A stretch of DNA of 13,062 nt from Deltaproteobacteria bacterium (lineage in GTDB: Bacteria; Myxococcota; UBA727; JABDBI01), in the NCBI GenBank assembly GCA_016764955.1, contig JAESQZ010000129.1, forward strand, positions 1 through 13,062, read 5' to 3'. The notes under the pieces were generated by a model. That model worked only from the letters and a program-made list of their open reading frames with translations. It was not told the origin of the DNA and searched no databases. Positions 1-5,495 of the stretch are shown in pieces (within the stretch, counting starts at the first letter, position 1; each line of letters begins with the position of its first letter). The translations under genes were made by a program, and so were the position numbers.

Positions 1-144
1 AGGCGTAGTACCAGGAGATCGTTTTTCGTCTGCCGCAAACATATCCACCATACTACCAGTAGAACTGTCAGCTAGAGTCTTTTCGTGCTTTTGATCGACG
101 AATGGGGCACCAGCTGCCCCATTCACATCTTTAGATCTATCCAC
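1..144 (-). CDS. N-terminal 48 residues of an unidentified protein (runs off the window)
   Basis: An open frame begins at a GTG (144-142) and stays open to the window edge, giving 48 residues that start VDRSKDVNGAAGAPF. The start is supported by an A4G7 tract (147-157) just upstream that can act as a Shine-Dalgarno sequence, although the G run ends only two bases before the GTG. The visible part is hydrophilic, rich in Asp, Ser, Gly and Ala, with no signal peptide, membrane segment or domain I recognise. It looks like a disordered N-terminus. It follows the RNA-binding protein gene on the same strand, 64 bp after that gene's stop codon, so co-transcription is possible. The reading could be wrong, because only a fragment is visible. 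Confidence 0.5.
   Translation of the reverse strand, partial: MDRSKDVNGAAGAPFVDQKHEKTLADSSTGSMVDMFAADEKRSPGTTP
101..123. repeat. Perfect 9-bp inverted repeat (hairpin)
   Basis: AATGGGGCA (101-109) and TGCCCCATT (115-123) are exact reverse complements around a 5-base loop. The hairpin lies inside codons 8-14 of the partial minus-strand gene, just after its start, where it could affect translation. It has no adjoining T tract, so it is not a classical intrinsic terminator. Confidence 0.6.
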
Positions 145-157
145 TGCCCCCCCTTTT

Positions 158-179
158 GAAGAAGAGCTTACGCTTCTTC
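158..179. repeat. 7-bp inverted repeat between the RRM gene and the next gene
   Basis: GAAGAAG (158-164) and CTTCTTC (173-179) can pair around an 8-base loop. The structure sits between the stop codon of the RNA-binding protein (211-209) and the ribosome-binding region of the next gene (147-157). On the minus-strand transcript it is followed by AAAA rather than a U tract, so I do not call it a terminator. It could limit read-through weakly or shield the neighbouring ribosome site. Confidence 0.35.
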
Positions 180-208
180 GTTAGAAGTGGTCAAATCATA
201 GTAGATTT

Positions 209-535
209 TTAGTATCGCCCACCACGGTTTCCACCGCGACCACCACCACGGTCGCCACCGCGGTCGCCACGGCCTTCACCGCGAGGCGCCATAGGACGGG
301 CTTCGTTCACCACAATGGCTCTGCCGCCCAAATCTGCACCGTTTAGCTTCTCAACAGCCTCGCTTGCTTCTGAGTCCGAAGACATCTCCACAAAGCCAAA
401 GCCTTTGCTGCGACCAGAGAATTGATCCATGATCACACGCGCAGAATCTACCTGGCCATACTCAGCAAAAGCATCTGTCAAGACGTCATCTGTTACTGAA
501 AATGGCAAATTACCAACATACAATTTTTTACTCAT
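209..535 (-). CDS. Glycine-rich RRM RNA-binding protein
   Basis: This is a 108-residue single-RRM protein of the bacterial glycine-rich RNA-binding family, which resembles plant and cyanobacterial cold-inducible RBPs and probably acts as an RNA chaperone in the cytoplasm. Both RNP motifs are visible: RNP2 as LYVGNL at residues 5-10, and RNP1 as KGFGFVEM around residues 44-51. The last 22 or so residues form an RGG tail (GRGDRGGDRGGGRGGNRGGRY). I chose the ATG at 535 because GGAGGT (541-546) lies five bases upstream and because the family begins with MSKKLYVGNLPF. A longer in-frame start at 583 would add 16 atypical residues. The gene is downstream of a small acidic protein gene on the same strand, with a 121-bp gap that could hold its own promoter. 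Proteins of this family are often cold-induced, but nothing here proves that. Confidence 0.93.
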   Translation of the reverse strand: MSKKLYVGNLPFSVTDDVLTDAFAEYGQVDSARVIMDQFSGRSKGFGFVEMSSDSEASEAVEKLNGADLGGRAIVVNEARPMAPRGEGRGDRGGDRGGGRGGNRGGRY

Positions 536-656
536 CTTACACCTCCATAAAGGACCTAAGCGCTTCGGGAGGGCAGGCACCATGCCAACGGACTCTTATA
601 TGAAGCAAACCTAACTTTTGGGACCCTAGCCCAAGGATTTCAGCTTTGCAAGCCCC

Positions 657-980
657 CTAATCTTCTTCCCCAGATACAGTCAGATCATAGGCCCCCAAGG
701 CTTCCAAAAGCTCTTCAAGGGCATCTACTGCGTTAGCAGACTCTAAAATAATCGTGACACGATTGCTGCGGGAGCGCGCCACAGGGGCATCCTCCCAATT
801 TACCTCATCTTTTTCGATAATATATTCGTCTGCTGAGACACCAAATTCTTCAAACATGTCTGGCACTTCTGCATCATGATCGCTTTCCATGATCCACGAG
901 AACCACGTATTTAAAGCTTTAGCAGCCTCTTTCGCTGTCTCATCAGTGTCAAAAGTTGCAATTATTTCGATTTCATCCAT
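657..980 (-). CDS. Small acidic protein of unknown function
   Basis: The 107-residue product is strongly acidic and I cannot assign it to a named family. It appears to have two beta-alpha halves: residues 4-27 (IEIIATFDTDETAKEAAKAL) and about residues 74-102 (VTIILESANAVDALEELLEA). Both have the strand-then-helix look of a ferredoxin-like or ACT/RraB-like fold. The middle (about 33-70) is Asp/Glu-rich with aromatic residues. There is no signal peptide or membrane segment, so it is probably cytosolic. The ATG at 980-978 is preceded by GGAGAG (about 984-989). The gene is divergent from the broken gene that starts at 1009, only 28 bp away, and lies upstream of the RRM gene on the same strand. 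Confidence 0.75.
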   Translation of the reverse strand: MDEIEIIATFDTDETAKEAAKALNTWFSWIMESDHDAEVPDMFEEFGVSADEYIIEKDEVNWEDAPVARSRSNRVTIILESANAVDALEELLEALGAYDLTVSGEED

Positions 981-1008
981 TGAACTCTCCGGTTGGGAGA
1001 ATCAAAAC

Positions 1009-1640
1009 ATGCTGTATTCAAAAAAATCAAGAGAGTTCTAACGATAATTCTTGGCTTAAAAAATAAATTCATGCCCTCTTTGCTTATTCCCCAGATGAGA
1101 CTGATATTTTTTCTAAAGAATTTCTTGCATCATTTCGCGAACTCTCTTTTAGGCCCTGATAATCACAAGCGCTGGTTAAGCGAGATTCATGGCCCAGTAT
1201 TAAGTGATCTCTCAAGTGCTGCCACTCAAAAGATCCAAAGCCATATGCTTGTCGCCTATTTGGATCCCTTTGACAATCTAGCTCCAAACTCTCACCCGTC
1301 AGAACTACTACTCCTCAAGCCGAAAACGCTAAAAGAAGCGCTCGCAATGACCCAGGAGCTACTCAAAAACGCCGGCCTTCATATGCTGATTATTGATTCT
1401 TTGTTCTGGTTTGACGCTAAATTAGCTGAGTTTGAACAGGCACTCAAAGCGCTGGACCAAATGGGCAACGACCATAAAAAAAGGATCCTGCTAGTGAATC
1501 CTGAAAATGGTGTCCGAAAGTATTTGGAGCCTACGCTAGAAGCGTTTTGTGAGTCCGTCGCCCCGGCCTCCGAGCCGGGGTCCAGCACTGGATCCCGGGT
1601 CAGGCCCGGGATGACAATTACGCAGCGTTGCGAACAATGA
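1009..1640 (+). pseudogene. Frame-broken gene of unknown function, 3' end replaced by palindromic repeats
   Basis: A GGGAG (995-999) precedes an ATG at 1009 that reads MLYSKKSREF and stops at 1039. Protein-like sequence continues in other frames. From the A run at 1020-1026 a second frame reads IKRVLTIILGLKNKF. From 1073 a third frame reads ALFAYSPDETDIFSKEFL and on to a TGA at 1160. From about 1160 the second frame resumes with GPDNHKRWLSEIHGP and stays open to 1640. The last part (about residues ASEPGSSTGSRVRPG) is translated palindromic repeat and overlaps the end of the convergent gene. One uninterrupted frame also runs from an ATG at 1071, or a TTG at 993, to 1640, so an intact 189-residue protein is the alternative. 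I favour a decayed gene because the 1073-1160 segment looks more natural in the shifted frame. No family is recognised. Confidence 0.5.
1556..1615. repeat. Inverted pair of REP-like palindromic repeats
   Basis: Two copies of a GC-rich unit face each other. The first is a hairpin CCCCGGC / GCCGGGG (1561-1567 with 1574-1580). The second is CCCGGG / CCCGGG (1594-1599 with 1605-1610). The junction TCCAG-CA-CTGGA is itself symmetric. Read outward to inward, each unit follows GTC(A/G)(T/C)CCCGG...CCGGGNTCCAG. The pair lies between the converging ends of the broken plus-strand gene and the minus-strand 118-residue gene, whose stop begins at 1620. Units of this kind are common intergenic elements in Alphaproteobacteria, and an inverted pair could act as a bidirectional 3' mRNA boundary. 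Confidence 0.85.
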
Positions 1641-1974
1641 TCTGATCGCGCTCAAAACAAACGCGCACCACACCACCTTTGTCAGTTCCCAAAGGAGCCA
1701 ACGGCAATCGCAAGAAAGGGCCACCAGCATGAATTCGCTGGGCCTTATACAAACGCTCTTGGCCAGTCATAGGCACTGATCGGCCGCGAGTTCCCGGACC
1801 ATAATTCTCAGCAATGTACTTATCCAAAGTGTCGGTTTTCTTACCGGCTGCTCGAAGCTCTTTTACGGCTCTGCGCAACAAAGAAGCGATGTTCTTTCGG
1901 CCCTTTAGAAGTCTTTCGACACCATCCATACCCTCAATTAAATAGGCGATCTGGATGTCTTTGAAAGAAACCAA
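1618..1974 (-). CDS. 118-residue basic protein of unknown function, probably 5'-frameshifted
   Basis: The frame begins at TTG (1974-1972), with AAGGA a few bases upstream, and encodes 118 residues. The N-terminal part is helical and basic (GVERLLKGRKNIASLLRRAV). A Gly/Pro-rich middle (ENYGPGTRGRSVP) leads to a C-terminal part with beta character (FLRLPLAPLGTDKGGVVRV followed by a short strand) that faintly recalls AbrB-like or other small DNA-binding hairpin folds. That resemblance is speculative. A better start lies in a different frame: ATG at 2006-2004 with AGAGGT (2012-2017) five bases upstream, reading MASDKQKIKGLWFL before stopping at 1938. Adding one T to the CTTTGG at about 1971-1976 would join the two as MASDKQKIKGLLVSFKDIQ. 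That ATG is 20 bp after the stop of the PLP enzyme, so the two genes were probably co-transcribed. Confidence 0.65.
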   Translation of the reverse strand: MVSFKDIQIAYLIEGMDGVERLLKGRKNIASLLRRAVKELRAAGKKTDTLDKYIAENYGPGTRGRSVPMTGQERLYKAQRIHAGGPFLRLPLAPLGTDKGGVVRVCFERDQIIVRNAA

Positions 1975-2026
1975 AGTCCTTTTATTTTTTGCTTATCTGA
2001 AGCCATTTTTTACCTCTTTTCTATAA

Positions 2027-3181
2027 TTAACGCTCAAAAGCTTGCCCTAAATCTTTTAATAAGTCAATAGGGTCTTCTATGCCTATCGATAACCGAATTA
2101 AACCATCAACTATTCCAAGATTTTCTCTTACTTTGAGAGGGACAGAGGCATGGGTCATTACTGCTGGTAAGCCAATCAAACTTTCCACACCTCCAAGGCT
2201 TTCGGCACACCTAAATAGTTGTGTAGATTCATTAAATCGTTTTGCAGCTTCCAAGCCACCTTTAATCACAAAAGATATCATCCCCCCTGGATGAGCCATT
2301 TGTTGTTTACATAACTCATATTGAGGGTGTTCTTTCAAACCCGGGAATATCACTTTCTCAACTTTCGAGTGTTCAACCAAAAAATCGACAATTTTTCGGG
2401 CGTTTAAGCAGTGAGCCTCCATTCGAGCAGCCAGCGTTTTGATACCTCTTAAGACCAAAAAACAATCCATAGGACCAGGCACAGCGCCCACTGCATTGGT
2501 CAAATAGGCCAATTGCTCAGCCCACTGATCATTATTAGTAACAACCGCGCCCCCTATGACATCACTATGCCCCCCTAGATACTTGGTTGTGGAGTGCACG
2601 ACCAGATCAGCACCTAACTCAATTGGCCTTTGTAAATAAGGGGTTGCAAAGGTATTATCGACTACCAAAGCTGCCCCATGCGCATGGGTTATTTTAGCTA
2701 ACCCCTTAATATCAGAAAGCTTTAGCATTGGATTAGTAGGCGTTTCCACCCACACGAACTTGGTATTTTTCTGCAAAGCAGGCTCTAAATTCGACACATC
2801 GCTTAAATCTACAAAAGTCGTTTCTATCCCAAAGCGTGAAAAAACTTGGGCCATAAGCCTACGAGTCCCACCATAAAGATCATCACCCGCCACAACATGA
2901 TCACCCTGAGATAAGCACATTAAAAGCGTAGACATCGCTCCACAACCGGAGCTGAAAGCAAAGCCGTGCTTAGCGCCCTCTAAAGCCGCCAAACTATCCT
3001 GCAAGGCTGTTCGGGTTGGATTATGCGTTCTTGAGTACTCATAACCCTTATGTTTACCTGGCGACTCTTGAATATAGGTCGATGAAAAAAACACCGGCGG
3101 CATTACCGCACCTGTGATAGGTTCCGGCTCTTGGCCAGCATGAATACATTGTGTCGCTAAAGCGTTTTTAGATTCAGTCAT
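2027..3181 (-). CDS. Cystathionine gamma-lyase/gamma-synthase family PLP enzyme
   Basis: The 384-residue product belongs to the Cys/Met metabolism PLP-dependent family (MetB/MetC/CGL/MGL), which acts on cystathionine or homoserine esters in trans-sulfuration. The Schiff-base lysine is K200 in HSTTKYLGGHSD. Cofactor-binding residues include Y49 and R51 in the YEYSRTHNPTR segment, Y103 in DDLYGG, D175 in VVDNTFATPY, and the substrate-carboxylate R363 in LIRLSIGIED. The CAESLGGVESLIGLPA segment (325-340) is typical of the gamma-lyase/gamma-synthase branch, but I cannot separate metB from mccB by eye. The ATG at 3181 gives the usual family length but lacks a clear ribosome site. An in-frame ATG at 3202 (adding MFKLLIQ) has AAGG five bases upstream and would overlap the start of the divergent dehydrogenase gene. 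The 118-residue gene follows on the same strand. Confidence 0.93.
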   Translation of the reverse strand: MTESKNALATQCIHAGQEPEPITGAVMPPVFFSSTYIQESPGKHKGYEYSRTHNPTRTALQDSLAALEGAKHGFAFSSGCGAMSTLLMCLSQGDHVVAGDDLYGGTRRLMAQVFSRFGIETTFVDLSDVSNLEPALQKNTKFVWVETPTNPMLKLSDIKGLAKITHAHGAALVVDNTFATPYLQRPIELGADLVVHSTTKYLGGHSDVIGGAVVTNNDQWAEQLAYLTNAVGAVPGPMDCFLVLRGIKTLAARMEAHCLNARKIVDFLVEHSKVEKVIFPGLKEHPQYELCKQQMAHPGGMISFVIKGGLEAAKRFNESTQLFRCAESLGGVESLIGLPAVMTHASVPLKVRENLGIVDGLIRLSIGIEDPIDLLKDLGQAFER

Positions 3182-3200
3182 TTGGATGAGGAGCTTAAAC

Positions 3201-4028
3201 ATGAATACCTTAAAAAACCAGACAATTTTTATCACAGGAGCAAGCCGCGGAATAGGCCGGGCTATTGCACTTAAATGCGCAGCAGACGGTGCCAATATTG
3301 TAATTGCAGCCAAAACTTCTGAGCCAAATCCCAAACTACCTGGCACCATCCATACTGTCGCAGAAGAAGTCAAAGAAGCTGGTGGGCAAGCGCTCCCACT
3401 GGTTTTAGACGTCCGTAATGCTGATCAAATTAAAGAGCGCGTTGACGAAGCAGCTAAGCATTTTGGTGGCATTGATATTTTGGTTAACAATGCCGGCGCG
3501 ATTAAACTAACTTCAACCGAAAATACACCTGCTAAAGCTTTTGACTTGATGATGAACATCAATACCCGAGCGACTTTCTTGTGCTCTCAAGCTTGCATCC
3601 CTTATTTGAAAAAATCTTCAAATGCTCATATTTTAAACCTTTCGCCACCAGTAAGTTTCAAACCTGACTGGCTAGAAAATAACATCGCTTACACCATCAC
3701 AAAGTTTGGCATGAGCTTTTGCACCTTAGGCATGGCGGCTGAATTTCGTTCAGACAAAATCTCCGTCAATTCGCTTTGGCCACGCACAGCTATTGCCACT
3801 GCAGCGATTAGTATGCTCTTAGGCGAATCGGGCATGAAACAAGCTCGCAAGCCCGAGATCGTTGCAGACGCCGCTCATGCGCTATTTTTAACGCCAGCAG
3901 GTGAAATCACTGGCCAGTGGCTCATAGACGATGACTTCTTGAAAAAGCATCTTAAAATCGAAAACTTTGACCACTACTCTTACGTACCTGGTGAAAAAAA
4001 CCTGATTCCCGACTTTTTTGTGGATTAA
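3201..4028 (+). CDS. HSDL2-like short-chain dehydrogenase/reductase
   Basis: This 275-residue NAD(P)-dependent oxidoreductase closely resembles the dehydrogenase domain of HSDL2 (hydroxysteroid dehydrogenase-like 2). Visible signatures are the nucleotide-binding TGASRGIG (12-19), IVIAAKT (33-39), NNAG (96-99), a serine at 148 in NLSPP, catalytic YTITK (Y164, K168), the post-catalytic SLWPRTAIATAA (191-202) and a DFFVD end. HSDL2 proteins usually carry an SCP2 sterol-carrier domain after this point. Here the protein stops right after the dehydrogenase domain. The substrate is unknown, but fatty-acyl or other lipid carbonyls are plausible for the family. GAGGAG (3188-3193) precedes the ATG at 3201. 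The gene is divergent from the PLP enzyme with 19 bp between start codons, so its promoter must lie inside that neighbour's coding sequence. A palindromic repeat follows 8 bp after the stop. Confidence 0.93.
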   Translation: MNTLKNQTIFITGASRGIGRAIALKCAADGANIVIAAKTSEPNPKLPGTIHTVAEEVKEAGGQALPLVLDVRNADQIKERVDEAAKHFGGIDILVNNAGAIKLTSTENTPAKAFDLMMNINTRATFLCSQACIPYLKKSSNAHILNLSPPVSFKPDWLENNIAYTITKFGMSFCTLGMAAEFRSDKISVNSLWPRTAIATAAISMLLGESGMKQARKPEIVADAAHALFLTPAGEITGQWLIDDDFLKKHLKIENFDHYSYVPGEKNLIPDFFVD

Positions 4029-4036
4029 GCCCCTTC

Positions 4037-4066
4037 TGTCATCCCGGCCTTGAGCCGGGCTCCAGT
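4037..4066. repeat. Single REP-like palindromic repeat
   Basis: CCCGGC (4043-4048) and GCCGGG (4054-4059) pair around a 5-base loop, with flanks TGTCAT on the left and CTCCAGTA on the right. The unit matches those at 1556-1615. It sits between the converging ends of the dehydrogenase (stop at 4028) and the truncated VapC (stop at 4073-4071), where it could serve as a transcript boundary. Confidence 0.8.
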
Positions 4067-4070
4067 AATA

Positions 4071-4232
4071 TCATGCCAATGGATTTATCCTCTCTATTTC
4101 AGAAAACCGTTCAAAATCACTATCTGCCGTACAAATTTTGAGACCATGCCCTAAACATAAAGCAGCTAAATGTGCATCTGGAACCAATTTGGGCTGATTT
4201 AGGCAGCGCTTTAACAACTTGCCTAAAATCAT
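4071..4232 (-). pseudogene. Truncated VapC-type PIN-domain toxin (C-terminal half)
   Basis: A 53-residue frame starts at an ATG whose last two bases and the following A form the antitoxin stop (ATGA overlap), the usual coupling in vapBC operons. The sequence LVPDAHLAALCLGHGLKICTADSDFERFSEI (residues 16-46, several residues of context) matches the C-terminal half of VapC PIN nucleases, including the conserved D19 in the DAHLAAL helix and the TADSDF motif (35-40), and it ends with the usual NPL. The N-terminal half, with the first catalytic aspartate and central acidic residue, is missing. VapC proteins are normally about 130-150 residues. An internal deletion that kept the start codon is the simplest explanation. 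RNase activity is unlikely, and a role in binding the antitoxin is conceivable. Confidence 0.8.
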
Positions 4233-4480
4233 TTATGCCACTCGCCTTCTGCAAGAGATAACACTTCCTGCACATTATCAAGACTGCCAGTAAGGCACCC
4301 ACCCATGTCCACAGAAGGTGTTTCATAATGCTTTCTAGGCCTTTTTTTCTTAAGCTCCCAATGAGATAGACCTTCCCGTAAAGCCTGGTTTAGGACTTCT
4401 TTAAAAGACGCATGTCGCTCAGTTTGGAATTTAGCCAGTAGCACAGACAGGTCATTATCAAGTGTCAAAGTAGTTCTCAC
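4229..4480 (-). CDS. VapB-type ribbon-helix-helix antitoxin
   Basis: The 83-residue protein begins (M)RTTLTLDNDLSVLLAKF. This is the strand and first helix of the ribbon-helix-helix antitoxins paired with VapC (DUF2191-like). A second helix follows at about residues 24-40 (SFKEVLNQALREGL). The C-terminal part (about 45-83) would be the toxin-wrapping tail. Such proteins bind DNA as dimers and repress their own operon. The start is GTG (4480-4478) without a clear Shine-Dalgarno sequence, and it is immediately preceded by an 8-bp inverted repeat (4481-4506) that could be the operator. The stop overlaps the ATG of the truncated toxin by an ATGA. The antitoxin looks intact although its partner is not. 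Confidence 0.88.
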   Translation of the reverse strand: MRTTLTLDNDLSVLLAKFQTERHASFKEVLNQALREGLSHWELKKKRPRKHYETPSVDMGGCLTGSLDNVQEVLSLAEGEWHK

Positions 4481-4506
4481 GCATCAAAGCATAGCAGATT
4501 TGATGC
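4481..4506. promoter_or_regulatory. Candidate VapB operator (8-bp inverted repeat at the start codon)
   Basis: GCATCAAA (4481-4488) and TTTGATGC (4499-4506) are perfect inverted arms separated by 10 bp, directly abutting the antitoxin GTG. On the minus strand TGCTATGCT, which lies between the arms, resembles an extended -10 element. That would place the transcript start near the GTG and give a nearly leaderless mRNA. Autorepression through such a site is typical for RHH antitoxins. The assignment here is inferred from position and symmetry. Confidence 0.45.
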
Positions 4507-4561
4507 CTTGATACACATTGCGGATTCCTAAATAATTATTGTTTGTCTAAGATTTTACTGT

Positions 4562-4648
4562 TTTCATTTTTGATCCGCGAAGCGGATGCATTACTTTTCC
4601 ATAGACGGGGCTATATTCGAGTCTCCGCTTCGCGGATCAAAATTGAAA
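4562..4648. repeat. 25-bp inverted repeat with nested dyads, overlapping the end of menA
   Basis: The arms 4562-4586 and 4624-4648 are reverse complements with a single mismatch (4567/4643). The inner 19 bp (4568-4586 and 4624-4642) are perfect. Each arm contains its own small dyad, TCCGC-GAA-GCGGA, so the arms can form either one long stem with a 37-base loop or two short hairpins. The right arm supplies the last three sense codons and the stop of menA. Neither strand shows a U tract after the stem. It may be a transcript-end structure for the long minus-strand operon, or a small palindromic mobile unit inserted at the gene end. Confidence 0.7.
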
Positions 4649-5464
4649 CACGATTTCAAACGCAAATACAAGGCTAAAAATCAGAAGCAATATAGCCGTT
4701 TGAGGCAACAAAGCTTTGAGAGTGCTCTTTCGAAGCTTAATAAAAGCCAGCAATATGATTAAGCTGGCTACCCAGGCTTTCATACTAAATGCAATAAAAG
4801 CCGGCACCAGCAAACAAAACAAATATTCGGCATGCGCAAAGTTAGGCCCAAATCGAACGGCCAAAGTTCTCTTATTCGCTTTTTGATCAGTCTCTAAATC
4901 CCGCAGATTATTCACCACCAAAATCGAGCAAGCCATTAGGCCGATAGCCACACCTGCCCAAGCAGGCTGCCAAGAAAATTTTAGCGTCTGCAAATAATAA
5001 GTCCCAGCGACAGCAACCGGCCCAAAAAAGATGAGCACAAAAACTTCGCCTAAACCGATATAAGCCAACGCATAAGGGCCCGCTGTATAAGCAATTCCTG
5101 ACGCCACAGACAAAACACCAATCAGCAAAATCGGCCAGCCGCCGCGCATCACCAGCGCTAATCCTAAAAACACAGCCAGAGCAAAAGCACCCACAAAAGC
5201 AGCTTTCACTTGATCAGGGGAAATCAACCCCGCTTGCGTAACACGAGTTGGCCCAACACGCTCTTTATCTGCGCCTTTTTGATGATCAAAATAATCGTTA
5301 GACAAATTGGTCCCGATTTGAATCATCAACGCGGCCAAAGCAGTTATGAGAGCAATGCTGATATCAAGTACGCCCTCACGCGCTGCAAACCCAAGGCCTA
5401 AAACCACTGGCGCCAACGCGATTGTCAGAGTCTTGGGCCTAATAGCCAACAACCAATTTTTCAT
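4637..5464 (-). CDS. menA: 1,4-dihydroxy-2-naphthoate polyprenyltransferase (MenA)
   Basis: The 275-residue integral membrane prenyltransferase is of the UbiA superfamily, MenA branch. It transfers a polyprenyl chain to 1,4-dihydroxy-2-naphthoate in menaquinone synthesis. The first Mg-diphosphate motif is NLSNDYFDHQKGAD (53-66; D57 and D60), followed by the MenA-typical GPTRVTQAGL (71-80). The second is NNLRDLETDQKANKRT (185-200; D189 and D193). Eight or nine hydrophobic segments span the rest. The N-terminal KNWLLAIRPKTL is also characteristic. The start has only a weak GGTG upstream. The gene is last in a seven-gene minus-strand cluster, 31 bp after dps. Its final residues and stop lie within an inverted repeat. 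A related UbiA-family substrate cannot be excluded, but the motifs favour MenA. Confidence 0.9.
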   Translation of the reverse strand: MKNWLLAIRPKTLTIALAPVVLGLGFAAREGVLDISIALITALAALMIQIGTNLSNDYFDHQKGADKERVGPTRVTQAGLISPDQVKAAFVGAFALAVFLGLALVMRGGWPILLIGVLSVASGIAYTAGPYALAYIGLGEVFVLIFFGPVAVAGTYYLQTLKFSWQPAWAGVAIGLMACSILVVNNLRDLETDQKANKRTLAVRFGPNFAHAEYLFCLLVPAFIAFSMKAWVASLIILLAFIKLRKSTLKALLPQTAILLLIFSLVFAFEIVFQF

Positions 5465-5495
5465 ATTTCACCAAAGGTGTCAGAGTTTAAATGCC

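Noticed and set aside
601..656. CTTGGG/CCCAAAAG symmetry between the acidic-protein and RRM genes as a terminator
   Set aside because: The stem is only 5-6 bp and no U tract follows, so it does not support a terminator call.
1084..1287. 67-residue minus-strand open frame antisense to the broken plus-strand gene
   Set aside because: It has no ribosome site, its composition is unlike a folded protein, and it lies wholly opposite sequence that reads better on the plus strand.
1536..1730. 64-residue minus-strand open frame with a PGPDPGSSAG-like segment
   Set aside because: It is a translation of the palindromic repeat joined to the wrong frame of the 118-residue gene.
4120..4326. 68-residue minus-strand frame across the antitoxin and toxin remnant
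   Set aside because: It is out of frame with both the RHH antitoxin and the PIN remnant, whose motifs are clear in other frames.
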